64,000 nucleotides of DNA from a virus: the IMG/VR virus record IMGVR_UViG_3300050821_003357, positions 1-64,000 of that record; one strand, given 5' to 3'. The position numbers and the translations under genes were made by a program. The notes under the pieces are model-generated. The model saw nothing but the letters and a program-made list of their open reading frames with translations, had not been told where the DNA came from and searched no databases. Shown here piece after piece: positions 52,382 through 59,807 of this stretch (position 1 is the stretch's first letter; the number at the start of each line of letters is the position of its first letter).

Positions 52382-52833
52382 TTCCTGCCCTTCTCCTCAC
52401 TCATCCCAAATCGGATCGCGACGACGATTTCCCGCACGACGCGATTTTTTGTGTTTGTCGGGACTCCCTGTATCCATGCCCGCGCAATCTCGGCGCACCG
52501 CTCGCGCTCCTCCTCACGGGCAGCGGCTACCATCTCTGGCAGATCCGCGGGTTTCGGTAGCTTATGATCGGGCGGGGGATGTTCAATCCAGCGCTTCAGT
52601 GTGGCGGGGTCTGCCTGTATCCAGGATGCGACCACGTCGTGCGCTCTCATCCATGCCAATGCATTGGCCTGCGTTTCCGCGTGGCCGACGCGCTCCTCCT
52701 CGCGGGCCTCGGCGATAGTGGAGATCAAGGCGGCAATGTCGGGCTCTTCGCCAGTCGGAGGAGCCAAGTCGCCATACCACTGATCAGCCCACGCCATCGC
52801 CATCTTTCGGTCGCGCTCAGTCGGCTCGGTCAT
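52378..52833 (-). CDS. Hypothetical protein with repeated AREEER segment
   Basis: 151 residues from ATG 52833 (GAGGAGCAGGAA upstream). AEAREEERVGHAETQANALAW and AAAREEERERCAEIARAW are an internal duplication of a charged helix common in Rhizobiales phage proteins. Function unknown. Confidence 0.65.
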   Translation of the reverse strand: MTEPTERDRKMAMAWADQWYGDLAPPTGEEPDIAALISTIAEAREEERVGHAETQANALAWMRAHDVVASWIQADPATLKRWIEHPPPDHKLPKPADLPEMVAAAREEERERCAEIARAWIQGVPTNTKNRVVREIVVAIRFGMSEEKGRK

Positions 52834-52847
52834 TTCCTGCTCCTCGG

Positions 52848-53024
52848 CTACCAAAGTAAACCAACAATGGCGCCGACTAAGAGGCCAACAAACGCGCCGA
52901 TCCGAAATCCGCGATAATACGCAAGCTTTGATTGCTCACGCCATTGATGTCGTTCGGCCAAGAGTTGTTGTACTAAGCCGGAGATGTCAGCCTCACTTGC
53001 CGGATATCCTAGAGCATTAGTCAT
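52848..53024 (-). CDS. Small C-terminal TM protein
   Basis: 58 residues, MTNALGYPASEADISGLVQQ; helical N-terminal half then TM IGAFVGLLVGAIVGLLW at the C-terminus. ATGA overlap with the upstream gene. Confidence 0.6.
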   Translation of the reverse strand: MTNALGYPASEADISGLVQQLLAERHQWREQSKLAYYRGFRIGAFVGLLVGAIVGLLW

Positions 53025-53269
53025 TTCCGTCTCCTCTCCTCGCTCGCATCATGGGCCGCAATTAGGGCGCGACAGACATCATCTACGGTGACGTACATTA
53101 GCGCGTCAGGATAGGCGATACGCCCAGCCGGCACCTTCGGCCGAAGCTCCTCAAAAAATCTGACGCGCTGACCAAACAGCAGGTCGCGTTGTATCCGTCG
53201 CACGCGGCGCATGTTCGCGGCCCAGCGCCGATCATTCAGCCACCACCCGAATTTGCCTCTTGTGCTCAT
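53021..53269 (-). CDS. Basic hypothetical protein
   Basis: 82 residues, MSTRGKFGWWLNDRRW, Arg-rich. AAGGAG precedes the ATG. No recognised domain. The 240-bp gap upstream (53270-53509) has no convincing gene: it holds an AT-rich stretch, a palindrome and the repeats at 53486. Confidence 0.6.
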   Translation of the reverse strand: MSTRGKFGWWLNDRRWAANMRRVRRIQRDLLFGQRVRFFEELRPKVPAGRIAYPDALMYVTVDDVCRALIAAHDASEERRRK

Positions 53270-53433
53270 TGGTGTCTCCTTGGTGTCGGCCTATTCGGGA
53301 TGTCGCTTCTCCAAAAGAATGGTATAGCGTATGGGAAAACTCCAGCGCCGGGCTCTATCTTATTATAATAATTACAACAACATAGCAAAATCGGCGGACA
53401 CCCCATCCGCTGCCACGGCAGGCATATCGCAAG

Positions 53434-53445
53434 ATATTGCAATAT
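53434..53445. promoter_or_regulatory. Perfect 12-bp palindrome, possible operator
   Basis: ATATTGCAATAT lies in the gap between the excisionase-like gene and the 53021 gene, next to an AT-rich tract. Could bind a small HTH protein. Confidence 0.35.
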
Positions 53446-53485
53446 GATAGCGCCCACGTCAGGGGCTTACGGGCTACCAAAAGGC

Positions 53486-53515
53486 GACATCAAACGACAT
53501 CAAACGACATCAAAC
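53486..53515. repeat. Three tandem 10-bp repeats
   Basis: GACATCAAAC three times in a row, one helical turn each, overlapping the stop of the excisionase-like gene. May be binding sites for that protein or an iteron-like array; simple slippage is the alternative. Confidence 0.6.
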
Positions 53516-53722
53516 GACGGCGCGAGTATGGGGCGGAGTATGGGACACCTCGCCGAGCTTCCGGCGAAAAGCGTCCGCCGGGATGCGCCGGGTACCGGCG
53601 ATCTTGACCGACTTCACGACGCGATCCCTGATCCACCGCTGCACGGTGCGCTCGCTGACGCCGTTCAGCTCAGCGAACTCGCGCGTGGAATAGGTCAGCC
53701 GCTCCATCGTTCGGTCGGTCAT
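53510..53722 (-). CDS. Excisionase/AlpA-like HTH protein
   Basis: 70 residues. YSTREFAELNGVSERTVQRW then IRDRVVKSVKIAGTRRIPADAF is the MerR-type winged HTH of Xis/AlpA proteins (HTH_17). Might direct excision or regulate the operon. No integrase is visible nearby. Confidence 0.8.
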   Translation of the reverse strand: MTDRTMERLTYSTREFAELNGVSERTVQRWIRDRVVKSVKIAGTRRIPADAFRRKLGEVSHTPPHTRAVV

Positions 53723-53772
53723 TTCGAGATGCGCTCGGCTACGTCGCGGACGGTGAGGGTGCGCTCAATCAT
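53719..53772 (-). other. 17-codon leader-like ORF
   Basis: MIERTLTVRDVAERISK resembles the first helices of an HTH protein and ends with ATGA overlap on the excisionase-like gene. It may be a truncated second HTH gene or a translational coupler. Confidence 0.35.
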
Positions 53773-53989
53773 CTTCACAGCTTGCGCAATAGGTGATCCG
53801 ACCGGCATGTGTTAGCTGATAACCCGACACCGTCACAGGGAACCTGCCGCTGAACTTCCTCTGCATCGGCTCCAACAATCCGTCGTCGCATAAATCTTGA
53901 AAGACCTTTGCCTTCGACTGAAACGGCAAGCATCCTGCGATCTCAGCGGCGAATACCCTTTCGAGGGCTTTCAAAGTCTTTTGGCTCAT
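53765..53989 (-). CDS. Hypothetical protein, winged-helix-like pattern
   Basis: 74 residues from ATG 53989 (MSQKTLKALERVF). KVFQDLCDDGLLEPM and YQLTHAGRITYCASC suggest a small winged-helix type fold. ATGA overlap upstream. Confidence 0.6.
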   Translation of the reverse strand: MSQKTLKALERVFAAEIAGCLPFQSKAKVFQDLCDDGLLEPMQRKFSGRFPVTVSGYQLTHAGRITYCASCEDD

Positions 53990-54165
53990 TTTCCACCAGC
54001 GAGCCTTCGCCGCCACCCGTCGATTGCTGGCGTCGGCCTCCCTAAGAGCACGTTCCCGATCTCCCGATAAGTCAATTGCTGCTCTTTAGAGGTCATCCCT
54101 CCATCGAGGCTCAGTCGCTCAAAAGCCCATTGGAGGGCGTCCCGATAGCGTATCTCATCCGTCAT
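53986..54165 (-). CDS. Small hypothetical protein
   Basis: 59 residues, MTDEIRYRDALQWAFERLSL, Arg-rich C-terminus. ATGA overlaps on both sides support a real gene. Confidence 0.6.
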   Translation of the reverse strand: MTDEIRYRDALQWAFERLSLDGGMTSKEQQLTYREIGNVLLGRPTPAIDGWRRRLAGGK

Positions 54166-54383
54166 TCTGCCCAGTCTCCGTCAATCTCATCATCTTGCGA
54201 ACGCCGCTTCGGCAGGGCGAGAATCCTTCCCATGCAGTCGATATAGGCCAGAAGTTTTGGCACTTCGGATACGTATTCGATCGTCGCGCGGAGCACGAAC
54301 CGCATGCGCTCCCCAGAGGTTTCCAGGTAAGAATTAAAGCCGGGATACTGAGCTATTGCGCTAGCTCGACGCCACTCGCTCAT
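54162..54383 (-). CDS. Small hypothetical protein
   Basis: 73 residues, MSEWRRASAIAQYPGFNSYL. Start 54383 by ATGA overlap with the HNH gene; the longer form to 54458 overlaps that gene. Function unknown. Confidence 0.6.
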   Translation of the reverse strand: MSEWRRASAIAQYPGFNSYLETSGERMRFVLRATIEYVSEVPKLLAYIDCMGRILALPKRRSQDDEIDGDWAE

Positions 54384-54766
54384 TTGTGCAATCCAATCGC
54401 TTGTCGTGCCCTGAAAACGATCCTCTCCCCAGCCTCTTGATCGCCTGAGATCGTCCATAGGCGGAAAGCAACGTTGAGCGGATCGATCCTAAGTTCGGCC
54501 CAAAATGAAAGTTCGCCTTTGTGCTGACGGGCATGACAGACGACGCAGAGCGGTACGGTATAGCGATCGCTAGGCTTCATCCCCGCGCCACCGTCTGTCC
54601 CGATACGGACATGCGCCGCTTGGTTACGGATCGGCATCATCACCTGTCTACCACACGCTACACACGGCAGATCCCGCACAAAGTCGAGATGCTGCTCCTT
54701 CCGGCGCAGGTTAGGCGGGCGAGTGCCCTTCGGCACGTCGCGCGCTATGCGGGGTGGGTGCGTCAC
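54380..54766 (-). CDS. HNH-type nuclease (DUF968/Rap-like)
   Basis: 128 residues with GTG start 54766 that overlaps the exonuclease stop (GTGA). LPCVACGRQ, QAAHVRIGTDGG and VPLCVVCHARQH form the Cys/His pattern of phage recombination HNH proteins. Clustered with exonuclease and annealing protein, so probably a Holliday-junction or flap nuclease. Confidence 0.75.
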   Translation of the reverse strand: MTHPPRIARDVPKGTRPPNLRRKEQHLDFVRDLPCVACGRQVMMPIRNQAAHVRIGTDGGAGMKPSDRYTVPLCVVCHARQHKGELSFWAELRIDPLNVAFRLWTISGDQEAGERIVFRARQAIGLHK

Positions 54767-55512
54767 GGTACGGCTTCCAGACTGGCGTGCAGCCTGTCCT
54801 TGAGCGCGGCTGGCGGTGGAAGTGATGCCAGCGCCTTTTGTTTCTGCTCCATCCAGTCTGGACACAGACGCTTGCTCGCCTCGTCCAAATAGTGGTTGAA
54901 GCCTCGGAGCCCGCTGGCAAGAGCGCTGATGTAATCTTCGTCGCGATCAACCCTGATGCAGACCTTGAGATCCACCAGTTTCGGATGGTATGACACGATA
55001 TCGACCCATCGGCGCTCGCTGACATAAAGTTGGCCCTGCAATTGGACCCAATACCGTTGATCGAGTGAGCCGGGGTTGAGGAAATAGCCCATATGGGTTC
55101 CGCCCTTTGGCGATTTGAACTCAACCAATCCATCATCGCCCGCGAACCGATCAGGCGAGCAGCCGAGTTTCCAATCGTCCGTGGTAATAAAGCCGATGTC
55201 TCTAGTATCCACATCATTGGCGAGTTCGTACCACTGGACTGCATCCGGCTCGCGCTCTTCGCCCTGTACCATCCAGGGTCCGCGATATTCTTCTACTTCT
55301 TTTTCTCCAGCCTTGCGCTCGAATAGCAGTTTATGGGCGTAGGTTTCCCATTGGTCAGACTCGTGGCCAAACGGATATTTGGGCGCTCTGCCGGTTGGTG
55401 TCGGTTTCTGTGGCGGCGTCCAAATCTTGTCGAACTCAGACGACGTTGCAATGCCGAGTCGCAACTTCTCCCATCGTTCCGAGCGTTGCGTCACGTTATG
55501 CAGTATTGCCAT
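54763..55512 (-). CDS. YqaJ/lambda-type exonuclease
   Basis: 249 residues. N-terminal LGIATSSEFDKIW, SPDRF, catalytic GDDGLVEFKSPKGG (D..ExK) and WVQLQGQLYV (QxxxY) fit the YqaJ viral recombinase family. Degrades one strand at double-strand ends to feed the ERF annealing protein encoded upstream. Confidence 0.88.
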   Translation of the reverse strand: MAILHNVTQRSERWEKLRLGIATSSEFDKIWTPPQKPTPTGRAPKYPFGHESDQWETYAHKLLFERKAGEKEVEEYRGPWMVQGEEREPDAVQWYELANDVDTRDIGFITTDDWKLGCSPDRFAGDDGLVEFKSPKGGTHMGYFLNPGSLDQRYWVQLQGQLYVSERRWVDIVSYHPKLVDLKVCIRVDRDEDYISALASGLRGFNHYLDEASKRLCPDWMEQKQKALASLPPPAALKDRLHASLEAVP

Positions 55513-55694
55513 TAACAATAACTCGTTTCAAGCATGGTGATGATCTCGTCCAGTGCGTCAGCGTGGCCTATTGTATAAGAATACTTGCTCGCATGATTGG
55601 CGCGCCACGTTGGCGATTCCAAGTTTCCCATATCTGATCGGTGGCGCTTCACCAACTCTTTTATTGCTTCATCTATTGTCAGTTGTCTCGGCAT
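55512..55694 (-). CDS. Small hypothetical protein
   Basis: 60 residues, MPRQLTIDEAIKELVKRHRS, helical. Lies between the exonuclease and annealing genes and overlaps both slightly. Possible accessory of the recombinase pair. Confidence 0.6.
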   Translation of the reverse strand: MPRQLTIDEAIKELVKRHRSDMGNLESPTWRANHASKYSYTIGHADALDEIITMLETSYC

Positions 55695-56463
55695 CGCCTT
55701 TATCCTTTGCTGCCATTTTGATCAGTTCGTCTAGTGCGTTGAGCGCCTTGCCGAGATCGCTTTTGGGAATCGTGGCAATAATTTCTTCGACTGTAGAGGG
55801 CAGGCGCATGTATTTGAGGAATTTCCCCTTGTTGATCTTGCCCTGCTCCATCCGTTCAAGAATATCGTCAATTTCCTCATCGCTGATCGGACCGCCGTTG
55901 CCGTCGTCGTCCAAGTTTTTGAAGACGACATTGAAGATCCCGCAGTGAAGGTAACGCCGCAGATACGTGTCTGTAGAGCCAATGCCGTGCAATACGGTTT
56001 TGGTGGCCCCACCTTTCGGGCCGACGTTGTCAGGCGGCCCCTCGCGATAAAATCGCTCGGTGTGGCCGGCGACATGCGAGCACCGGCATTCTACCCGTAC
56101 CCAGCCCTGAGTTAGTGGCGCAATGGTATTGTCGGAGAGCGAGAATCCGTGTTTGATATAGATCGGTCGAATGGCGCGATCGATATCCTCCAGCTTGGCG
56201 TACCAGTGGTGGTCTTCCTTGTTTTGGATGGTGCGCGCGACCGGCTCGATTTCTGCCTGCGCCCGGTTCATCGCTTCATTAAACTGGCGCTGGGCCTCTT
56301 GCGCCATCACGCGCTCATGTAGCGCAACCATCCGCTCAAGTGTATCCGCTGTCGCTTTAGGATCCAGCGCGACTCGCTCGATCAGCGCCAGGACGCCACC
56401 ACCGTTGGTGGTCGTGGCAGGCTCTTCGGCCGTGCTCGCCGCTTCACTACGCGATTCACTCAT
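55669..56463 (-). CDS. ERF-family single-strand annealing protein
   Basis: 264 residues. MNRAQAEIEPVARTIQNKED, then YAKLEDIDRAIRPIYIKHGF and STDTYLRRYLHCGIFNVV match the ERF superfamily of phage annealing recombinases. Charged C-terminal tail. Works with the YqaJ exonuclease in recombination. Confidence 0.9.
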   Translation of the reverse strand: MSESRSEAASTAEEPATTTNGGGVLALIERVALDPKATADTLERMVALHERVMAQEAQRQFNEAMNRAQAEIEPVARTIQNKEDHHWYAKLEDIDRAIRPIYIKHGFSLSDNTIAPLTQGWVRVECRCSHVAGHTERFYREGPPDNVGPKGGATKTVLHGIGSTDTYLRRYLHCGIFNVVFKNLDDDGNGGPISDEEIDDILERMEQGKINKGKFLKYMRLPSTVEEIIATIPKSDLGKALNALDELIKMAAKDKGDAETTDNR

Positions 56464-56466
56464 TCG

Positions 56467-56670
56467 TCATGCTCCGGTTATCCGATAACCAAGACCGATT
56501 AGGTATTTCGCGAGTCGCTCGCTGGTTTCATTCTCGTCCCAAAAGTCTGGGACTTGGTTGCCAGCGCCGATCTCCTGGTCGATCCAATTTCCGATATGAC
56601 CACACAACCACGCTTCGGCATCACTCCAATCAACATCGCTCGCCGCTACACTACGCGACCGTTCGCTCAT
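56467..56670 (-). CDS. Acidic hypothetical protein
   Basis: 67 residues, MSERSRSVAASDVDWSDAEA. Starts like the ERF gene (MSESRSEAAS), another example of shared start sequences. ATGA overlap upstream. Function unknown. Confidence 0.6.
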   Translation of the reverse strand: MSERSRSVAASDVDWSDAEAWLCGHIGNWIDQEIGAGNQVPDFWDENETSERLAKYLIGLGYRITGA

Positions 56671-57308
56671 TGCTCACTCCACTTCAGGCTCCGGAAGAAG
56701 CTCTGGCCATCCTCGATCGACACCGTGCCATCACGGCAGACGGCGCGGCAGATCCTTATCTCCCAGCGACGGTCCTTTTTCAGCGCTTCGGGGAGCGGTT
56801 GCGGCCACAGGTTAGCCACTGTGTCAGCCCCGCCAAGGCAGCGTGGAATCAGGTGGTCAAGTTCGTAGTTGCGATGCTGGGCGTAGGGGATGCCGTACAG
56901 CTCGAATACATACCGCGCAGTCTCGCGATAAGCCGCTCCGCTGAGCCGCGGCGTCGAGCGATCGAAGGCGCATGCCTGCTCTTTGTTGGTGTAATACACT
57001 GCGCCGGGCGTGAATGCGGGAAAGGGCAATGACTGCGCCTGAGCGGCAGACGCCAGCGCGAGGCCGGCGCAGAAGGCAATGGGGCGGCTTGCCCTCGCTG
57101 CACGTTTGCGGAACTCATAGACCCGAGAATTTAGGTCTAACCAGTCCTCGGCATCGAGGATAGAACGCTCCACTTTCAGGACGCGCTCGACCGCATCGGC
57201 CAGATACCCGGCGTGCTCAATCGCGAAATCCTTAGCATCGCGGCCCAGGTGATCAGTCACATCCATCCGACCGAAGCAGCGGCGCCAGAGGGCAATGGGG
57301 CGGATCAT
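56667..57308 (-). CDS. HNH endonuclease with internal hydrophobic/signal-like segment
   Basis: 213 residues from ATG 57308 (ATGA overlap). Residues ~15-75 are helical and charged; RPIAFCAGLALASAAQAQSL near 78-97 looks like a signal peptide with AQA cleavage site. The C-terminal part has YELDHLIPRCLGGADTVANL, an HNH active site. Either a membrane-anchored/periplasmic nuclease or a fusion of a small gene with an exported nuclease. Confidence 0.7.
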   Translation of the reverse strand: MIRPIALWRRCFGRMDVTDHLGRDAKDFAIEHAGYLADAVERVLKVERSILDAEDWLDLNSRVYEFRKRAARASRPIAFCAGLALASAAQAQSLPFPAFTPGAVYYTNKEQACAFDRSTPRLSGAAYRETARYVFELYGIPYAQHRNYELDHLIPRCLGGADTVANLWPQPLPEALKKDRRWEIRICRAVCRDGTVSIEDGQSFFRSLKWSEQ

Positions 57309-57505
57309 CGGTCCGACAGCCAGTCGGCGAGCTGCTTGATTTGAGCTTCGCTGAGCCGCTCGCGCAAAAAGACGACCTTGTCGCTCCAATACGCTACCCG
57401 CGATAGCTCGCTGGGGGCGAACTCCACTTCCATCACTACGCCATTCTGGCGGTCCTCGAGGCGCACCGTGAAGCCTTCGGCGGCTATGACGAATCTTTGT
57501 TTCAT
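57305..57505 (-). CDS. Small hypothetical protein
   Basis: 66 residues, MKQRFVIAAEGFTVRLEDRQ; beta then helix. An in-frame TTG (57517) would add four residues and overlap the upstream stop. ATGA overlap downstream. Confidence 0.6.
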   Translation of the reverse strand: MKQRFVIAAEGFTVRLEDRQNGVVMEVEFAPSELSRVAYWSDKVVFLRERLSEAQIKQLADWLSDR

Positions 57506-57509
57506 TTCA

Positions 57510-57722
57510 TCATCCAATTTCCAAGATGGTCATCCAGCCTCGCGCTAACTCGTAACTGTCAACGACGCCGTATGGTATTCGCGTCGGCGGCGAGACTTGC
57601 CACTCACTGTAATCGCCGCTCATCATTCCGTAATAAGTCCCAAGGCAACGCAAGTTCTCTTTCAGGCGTCCATATTCATACCGTCCATCCGAAAGTTTTT
57701 GCGCGTAAGTGCCGTATTTCAT
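57510..57722 (-). CDS. Small Tyr/Trp-rich hypothetical protein
   Basis: 70 residues from ATG 57722 (MKYGTYAQKLSDGRYEYG), ATGA overlap with the upstream gene. Function unknown. Confidence 0.6.
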   Translation of the reverse strand: MKYGTYAQKLSDGRYEYGRLKENLRCLGTYYGMMSGDYSEWQVSPPTRIPYGVVDSYELARGWMTILEIG

Positions 57723-57955
57723 AATTCGCTCCCACTGTAACCACGACTGATGTCGCGCAGGATGGGGGTATCGTCTGCGCCCCAACTCTCCTCAAGTGCG
57801 CGGTAGCGTTTATCGAGTTCCGCGTCCACCAGCGCGAGTTCCGCCTCGTAGTACCGTTCTGCATTAGAGCCGATTGGTGTGGCGTTATAGAGTTCGTGCA
57901 GCTTCAGCTCTCGATCCAGCAATTCTTCGCGGCTCAAGGAGGATAGATCAGTCAA
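57719..57955 (-). CDS. Helical hypothetical protein, TTG start
   Basis: 78 residues (MTDLSSLSREELLDRELKLH). TTG 57955 overlaps the upstream gene and has GAAGGA before it. Charged coiled-coil-like helix. Confidence 0.6.
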   Translation of the reverse strand: MTDLSSLSREELLDRELKLHELYNATPIGSNAERYYEAELALVDAELDKRYRALEESWGADDTPILRDISRGYSGSEL

Positions 57956-58127
57956 GGTTTTTGTCCTTCTGCATGGCCTCGATGTAGATGCGCTCAATCT
58001 CACGCGATTTTTCTTGGTTCTGAGGCTGGCGATACCACCACTGCAGCCATTTGTAATAATTACCGTCTCGATCTGGCTCTGGATCGTCGGGGCCGTCTGG
58101 AAAGAACTCGCAGGGTCCTCGGATCAT
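57948..58127 (-). CDS. Small hypothetical protein
   Basis: 59 residues, MIRGPCEFFPDGPDDPEPDR then WLQWWYRQPQ. ATGA overlap with the TM peptide gene sets the start at 58127. Confidence 0.55.
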   Translation of the reverse strand: MIRGPCEFFPDGPDDPEPDRDGNYYKWLQWWYRQPQNQEKSREIERIYIEAMQKDKNLD

Positions 58128-58216
58128 TGGATGCACCCCATTCCAGTTACCAGTGGTATGAGCCACATGCCGATTGCCCCAAGGACTAGCCCTGCTACGA
58201 AAGTTTTCAACATCAT
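58124..58216 (-). CDS. 30-residue TM peptide
   Basis: MMLKTFVAGLVLGAIGMWLI forms one TM helix. GGGAGCGG lies before the start. A longer upstream frame exists but has no ribosome site. Confidence 0.5.
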   Translation of the reverse strand: MMLKTFVAGLVLGAIGMWLIPLVTGMGCIQ

Positions 58217-58241
58217 CGCACCGCTCCCCGCTTGGGTATGG

Positions 58242-58496
58242 CTATATGTGACGCTCGGTAATGGCAGAGGCTCGACGCACGATTTCGATGACCTGATCGA
58301 GTTTGCCCAACTCACTGGAAGTGAGGCGGCAAGTAAGACGCAAATGCCGTAATTGGCGACAAGCCTGCAGCATAGCGTCGGCAACGATCTTGGACTCGTC
58401 TGGAGTCATTCCTTCGTCGCCATCGAAGCCGCACTCAGGACATGCCTTCTCCATCGGCTCTGGCATGTTTGGGTTGAAATCATCCGGCATGGTCAT
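58242..58496 (-). CDS. Promoter-proximal early protein with CxxC
   Basis: 84 residues, MTMPDDFNPNMPEPMEKACP; one CPECG pair and a C-terminal helical domain. GGGGAGC upstream. First gene of the leftward early operon, about 25 bases after the predicted transcript start. Confidence 0.65.
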   Translation of the reverse strand: MTMPDDFNPNMPEPMEKACPECGFDGDEGMTPDESKIVADAMLQACRQLRHLRLTCRLTSSELGKLDQVIEIVRRASAITERHI

Positions 58497-58527
58497 CGAT
58501 AGGTGCTCCCCGCTTGGGTATGGGGAG

Positions 58528-58556
58528 ATGTTGGCATTACCAACACAGCTTGTCAA
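58528..58556 (-). promoter_or_regulatory. Leftward early promoter with operator
   Basis: Read leftward: TTGACA (58556-58551), 17-bp spacer, CAACAT (58533-58528). The 17-bp operator TGTTGGTAATGCCAACA (58545-58529; arms TGTTGG/CCAACA) starts five bases after the -35 box and covers the -10. The same architecture occurs at cro (59554-59582). Confidence 0.7.
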
Positions 58557-58563
58557 GCGCCGA

Positions 58564-58580
58564 TGTTTGCATTTCCAACA
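58564..58580. promoter_or_regulatory. Second operator-like site
   Basis: TGTTTGCATTTCCAACA matches the other two sites at most positions; its centre is 35 bp from the 58529 site. No -35 box at the conserved offset, so it may assist cooperative repression. Confidence 0.6.
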
Positions 58581-58666
58581 TGCGGCGGAAAGTCGCGCAG
58601 CCGTTAACCCTTCACCGTGACGGTTTGCGATACGTTAGGCGGCAATCAATTAAAGAGGGCGGGGCG

Positions 58667-59173
58667 GTGACCGCAGACGAACAAAGAGAATTGGCCGAAA
58701 TGCTCGCGGAAATGGGCTACGATCGGGCTACCCGAACGTGGAATCAGCCGATCATCGAGCATCGTAAATGGTCGGTGCGAGTCGGTAAAAATATCGTGAT
58801 GGGCGCGGCTTGCATCGGGGCGGCATGGCTGATCACATCGGCGCTCCCCGGACCTCCCCATCTGCCGATCGGCTTGGCCCCATTTTTCTTAGGTGTGGCG
58901 CTCGCGGCGAAGCTGGGATGCCGGAAAACCGGATGGTATGCCTTCGGGCTGGCGCTTCCGGCATTCTATATGGACGCAAGCGTCGCGTGCTTGCCGTGGA
59001 TCGCGCTCGCGATCGCCACCCTAGCGGTGATAGCCTCTATTAGGAGCCGGAGGGATCGTCCGGGGCGCGATCCAAGGCGTCAATCAACAGTCCCGGCACG
59101 GTCGCCATCGTCACCTTCTTTCCGGCTTGATGGGCCTCCTTCAGCGCCGTTTGGATCGACGACAGGCGCTTAG
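58667..59173 (+). CDS. Membrane protein of the immunity region
   Basis: 168 residues with GTG start 58667. Acidic helix, then three to four TM segments (VMGAACIGAAWLITSAL, APFFLGVALAAKLG, CLPWIALAIATLAVIASI). The Pro/Arg/Ser tail lies antisense to the repressor gene and may be fortuitous. A superinfection-exclusion role is possible, not shown. Confidence 0.55.
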   Translation: MTADEQRELAEMLAEMGYDRATRTWNQPIIEHRKWSVRVGKNIVMGAACIGAAWLITSALPGPPHLPIGLAPFFLGVALAAKLGCRKTGWYAFGLALPAFYMDASVACLPWIALAIATLAVIASIRSRRDRPGRDPRRQSTVPARSPSSPSFRLDGPPSAPFGSTTGA

Positions 59174-59504
59174 AATATAGCGCCGGATCAAGACCATGAT
59201 CCGACCCTAGAAAGCGCACGGCCAGCTCAAGAAACTGCTCCGGTGTGGTTGCTGGCGTTTCGTTTGTCTGGCGCATGGCGGCCGTCAGATCATCCAAGCT
59301 AGTCTCGTAATAGGCCGCTAGGGCGATTAGCGTCTCTCTACCGGGCGGGTCTCGACCTCGCTCGATGTTGGTTAGGGTAGGCCGCGCAATCCCGATCCCT
59401 TCCGCCGCTTCGGCTTGGGTAATCCCTTTCTTTTTGCGTAAGCCCTTGACGACTTTGCCTAGCGCCACCGCTCCCGTCTGATCCATCTCCGCAAGGTAAC
59501 TCAT
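59040..59504 (-). CDS. XRE-family repressor (CI-like)
   Basis: 154 residues from ATG 59504 (ATG 59486 is an alternative). HTH KGITQAEAAEGIGIARPTLT then NIERGRDPPGRETLIALAAY. The C-terminal half has no S24 peptidase motif, so RecA-driven self-cleavage is not expected. Divergent from the Cro-like gene with an operator between them. A CCGCGA-GAA-TCGCGG hairpin (59505-59519) abuts the start codon. Confidence 0.85.
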   Translation of the reverse strand: MSYLAEMDQTGAVALGKVVKGLRKKKGITQAEAAEGIGIARPTLTNIERGRDPPGRETLIALAAYYETSLDDLTAAMRQTNETPATTPEQFLELAVRFLGSDHGLDPALYSKRLSSIQTALKEAHQAGKKVTMATVPGLLIDALDRAPDDPSGS

Positions 59505-59553
59505 CCGCGAGAATCGCGGGTTGGTTGACCAAACAAAATTTTGGGGAACAGGC

Positions 59554-59582
59554 TTGACGCCGAATGTTTGCGGTGCCAACAT
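59554..59582 (+). promoter_or_regulatory. Rightward (cro) promoter with operator
   Basis: TTGACG (59554-59559), 17-bp spacer, CAACAT (59577-59582). Operator TGTTTGCGGTGCCAACA at 59565-59581 begins five bases after the -35, as at the leftward promoter. TTGGTTGACCAA (59521-59532) is an extra palindrome nearer the repressor start. Confidence 0.7.
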
Positions 59583-59590
59583 AGGGCACG

Positions 59591-59794
59591 GTGGAAATTC
59601 AAGACATCATCGATGTAGCTGGCGGCCTCAGACGGCTCGGCGATGCCGTAGGGGTGGATCATTCCACCGTCTCAGGATGGAAGCGGGTTGGTCGTATCCC
59701 CGTGCATCGCGCCCGTAGAATTCATGAAGTGCTGAAGATTCCGCTGCACGAAATCAGACCGGATATTTGGCCGCCTGCAGAAGCGGCGGAGTAG
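59591..59794 (+). CDS. Cro/YdaS-like HTH protein
   Basis: 67 residues with GTG start. LRRLGDAVGVDHSTVSGWKR then IPVHRARRIHEVLKIPLHEI is the YdaS/Cro superfamily pattern. Divergent from the CI-like gene; probably the lytic switch protein. Confidence 0.82.
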   Translation: MEIQDIIDVAGGLRRLGDAVGVDHSTVSGWKRVGRIPVHRARRIHEVLKIPLHEIRPDIWPPAEAAE

Positions 59795-59807
59795 GGAGGA
59801 CGTAGCC

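Noticed and set aside
53266-53457. 63-codon leftward ORF in the gap upstream of 53269
   Set aside because: No ribosome site and unusual Cys/Pro/Ile composition; the region looks regulatory.
53486-53515. Possible CRISPR or iteron array
   Set aside because: Units are only 10 bp with no spacers, so not CRISPR; three units alone do not make a convincing origin. Kept only as a tandem repeat.
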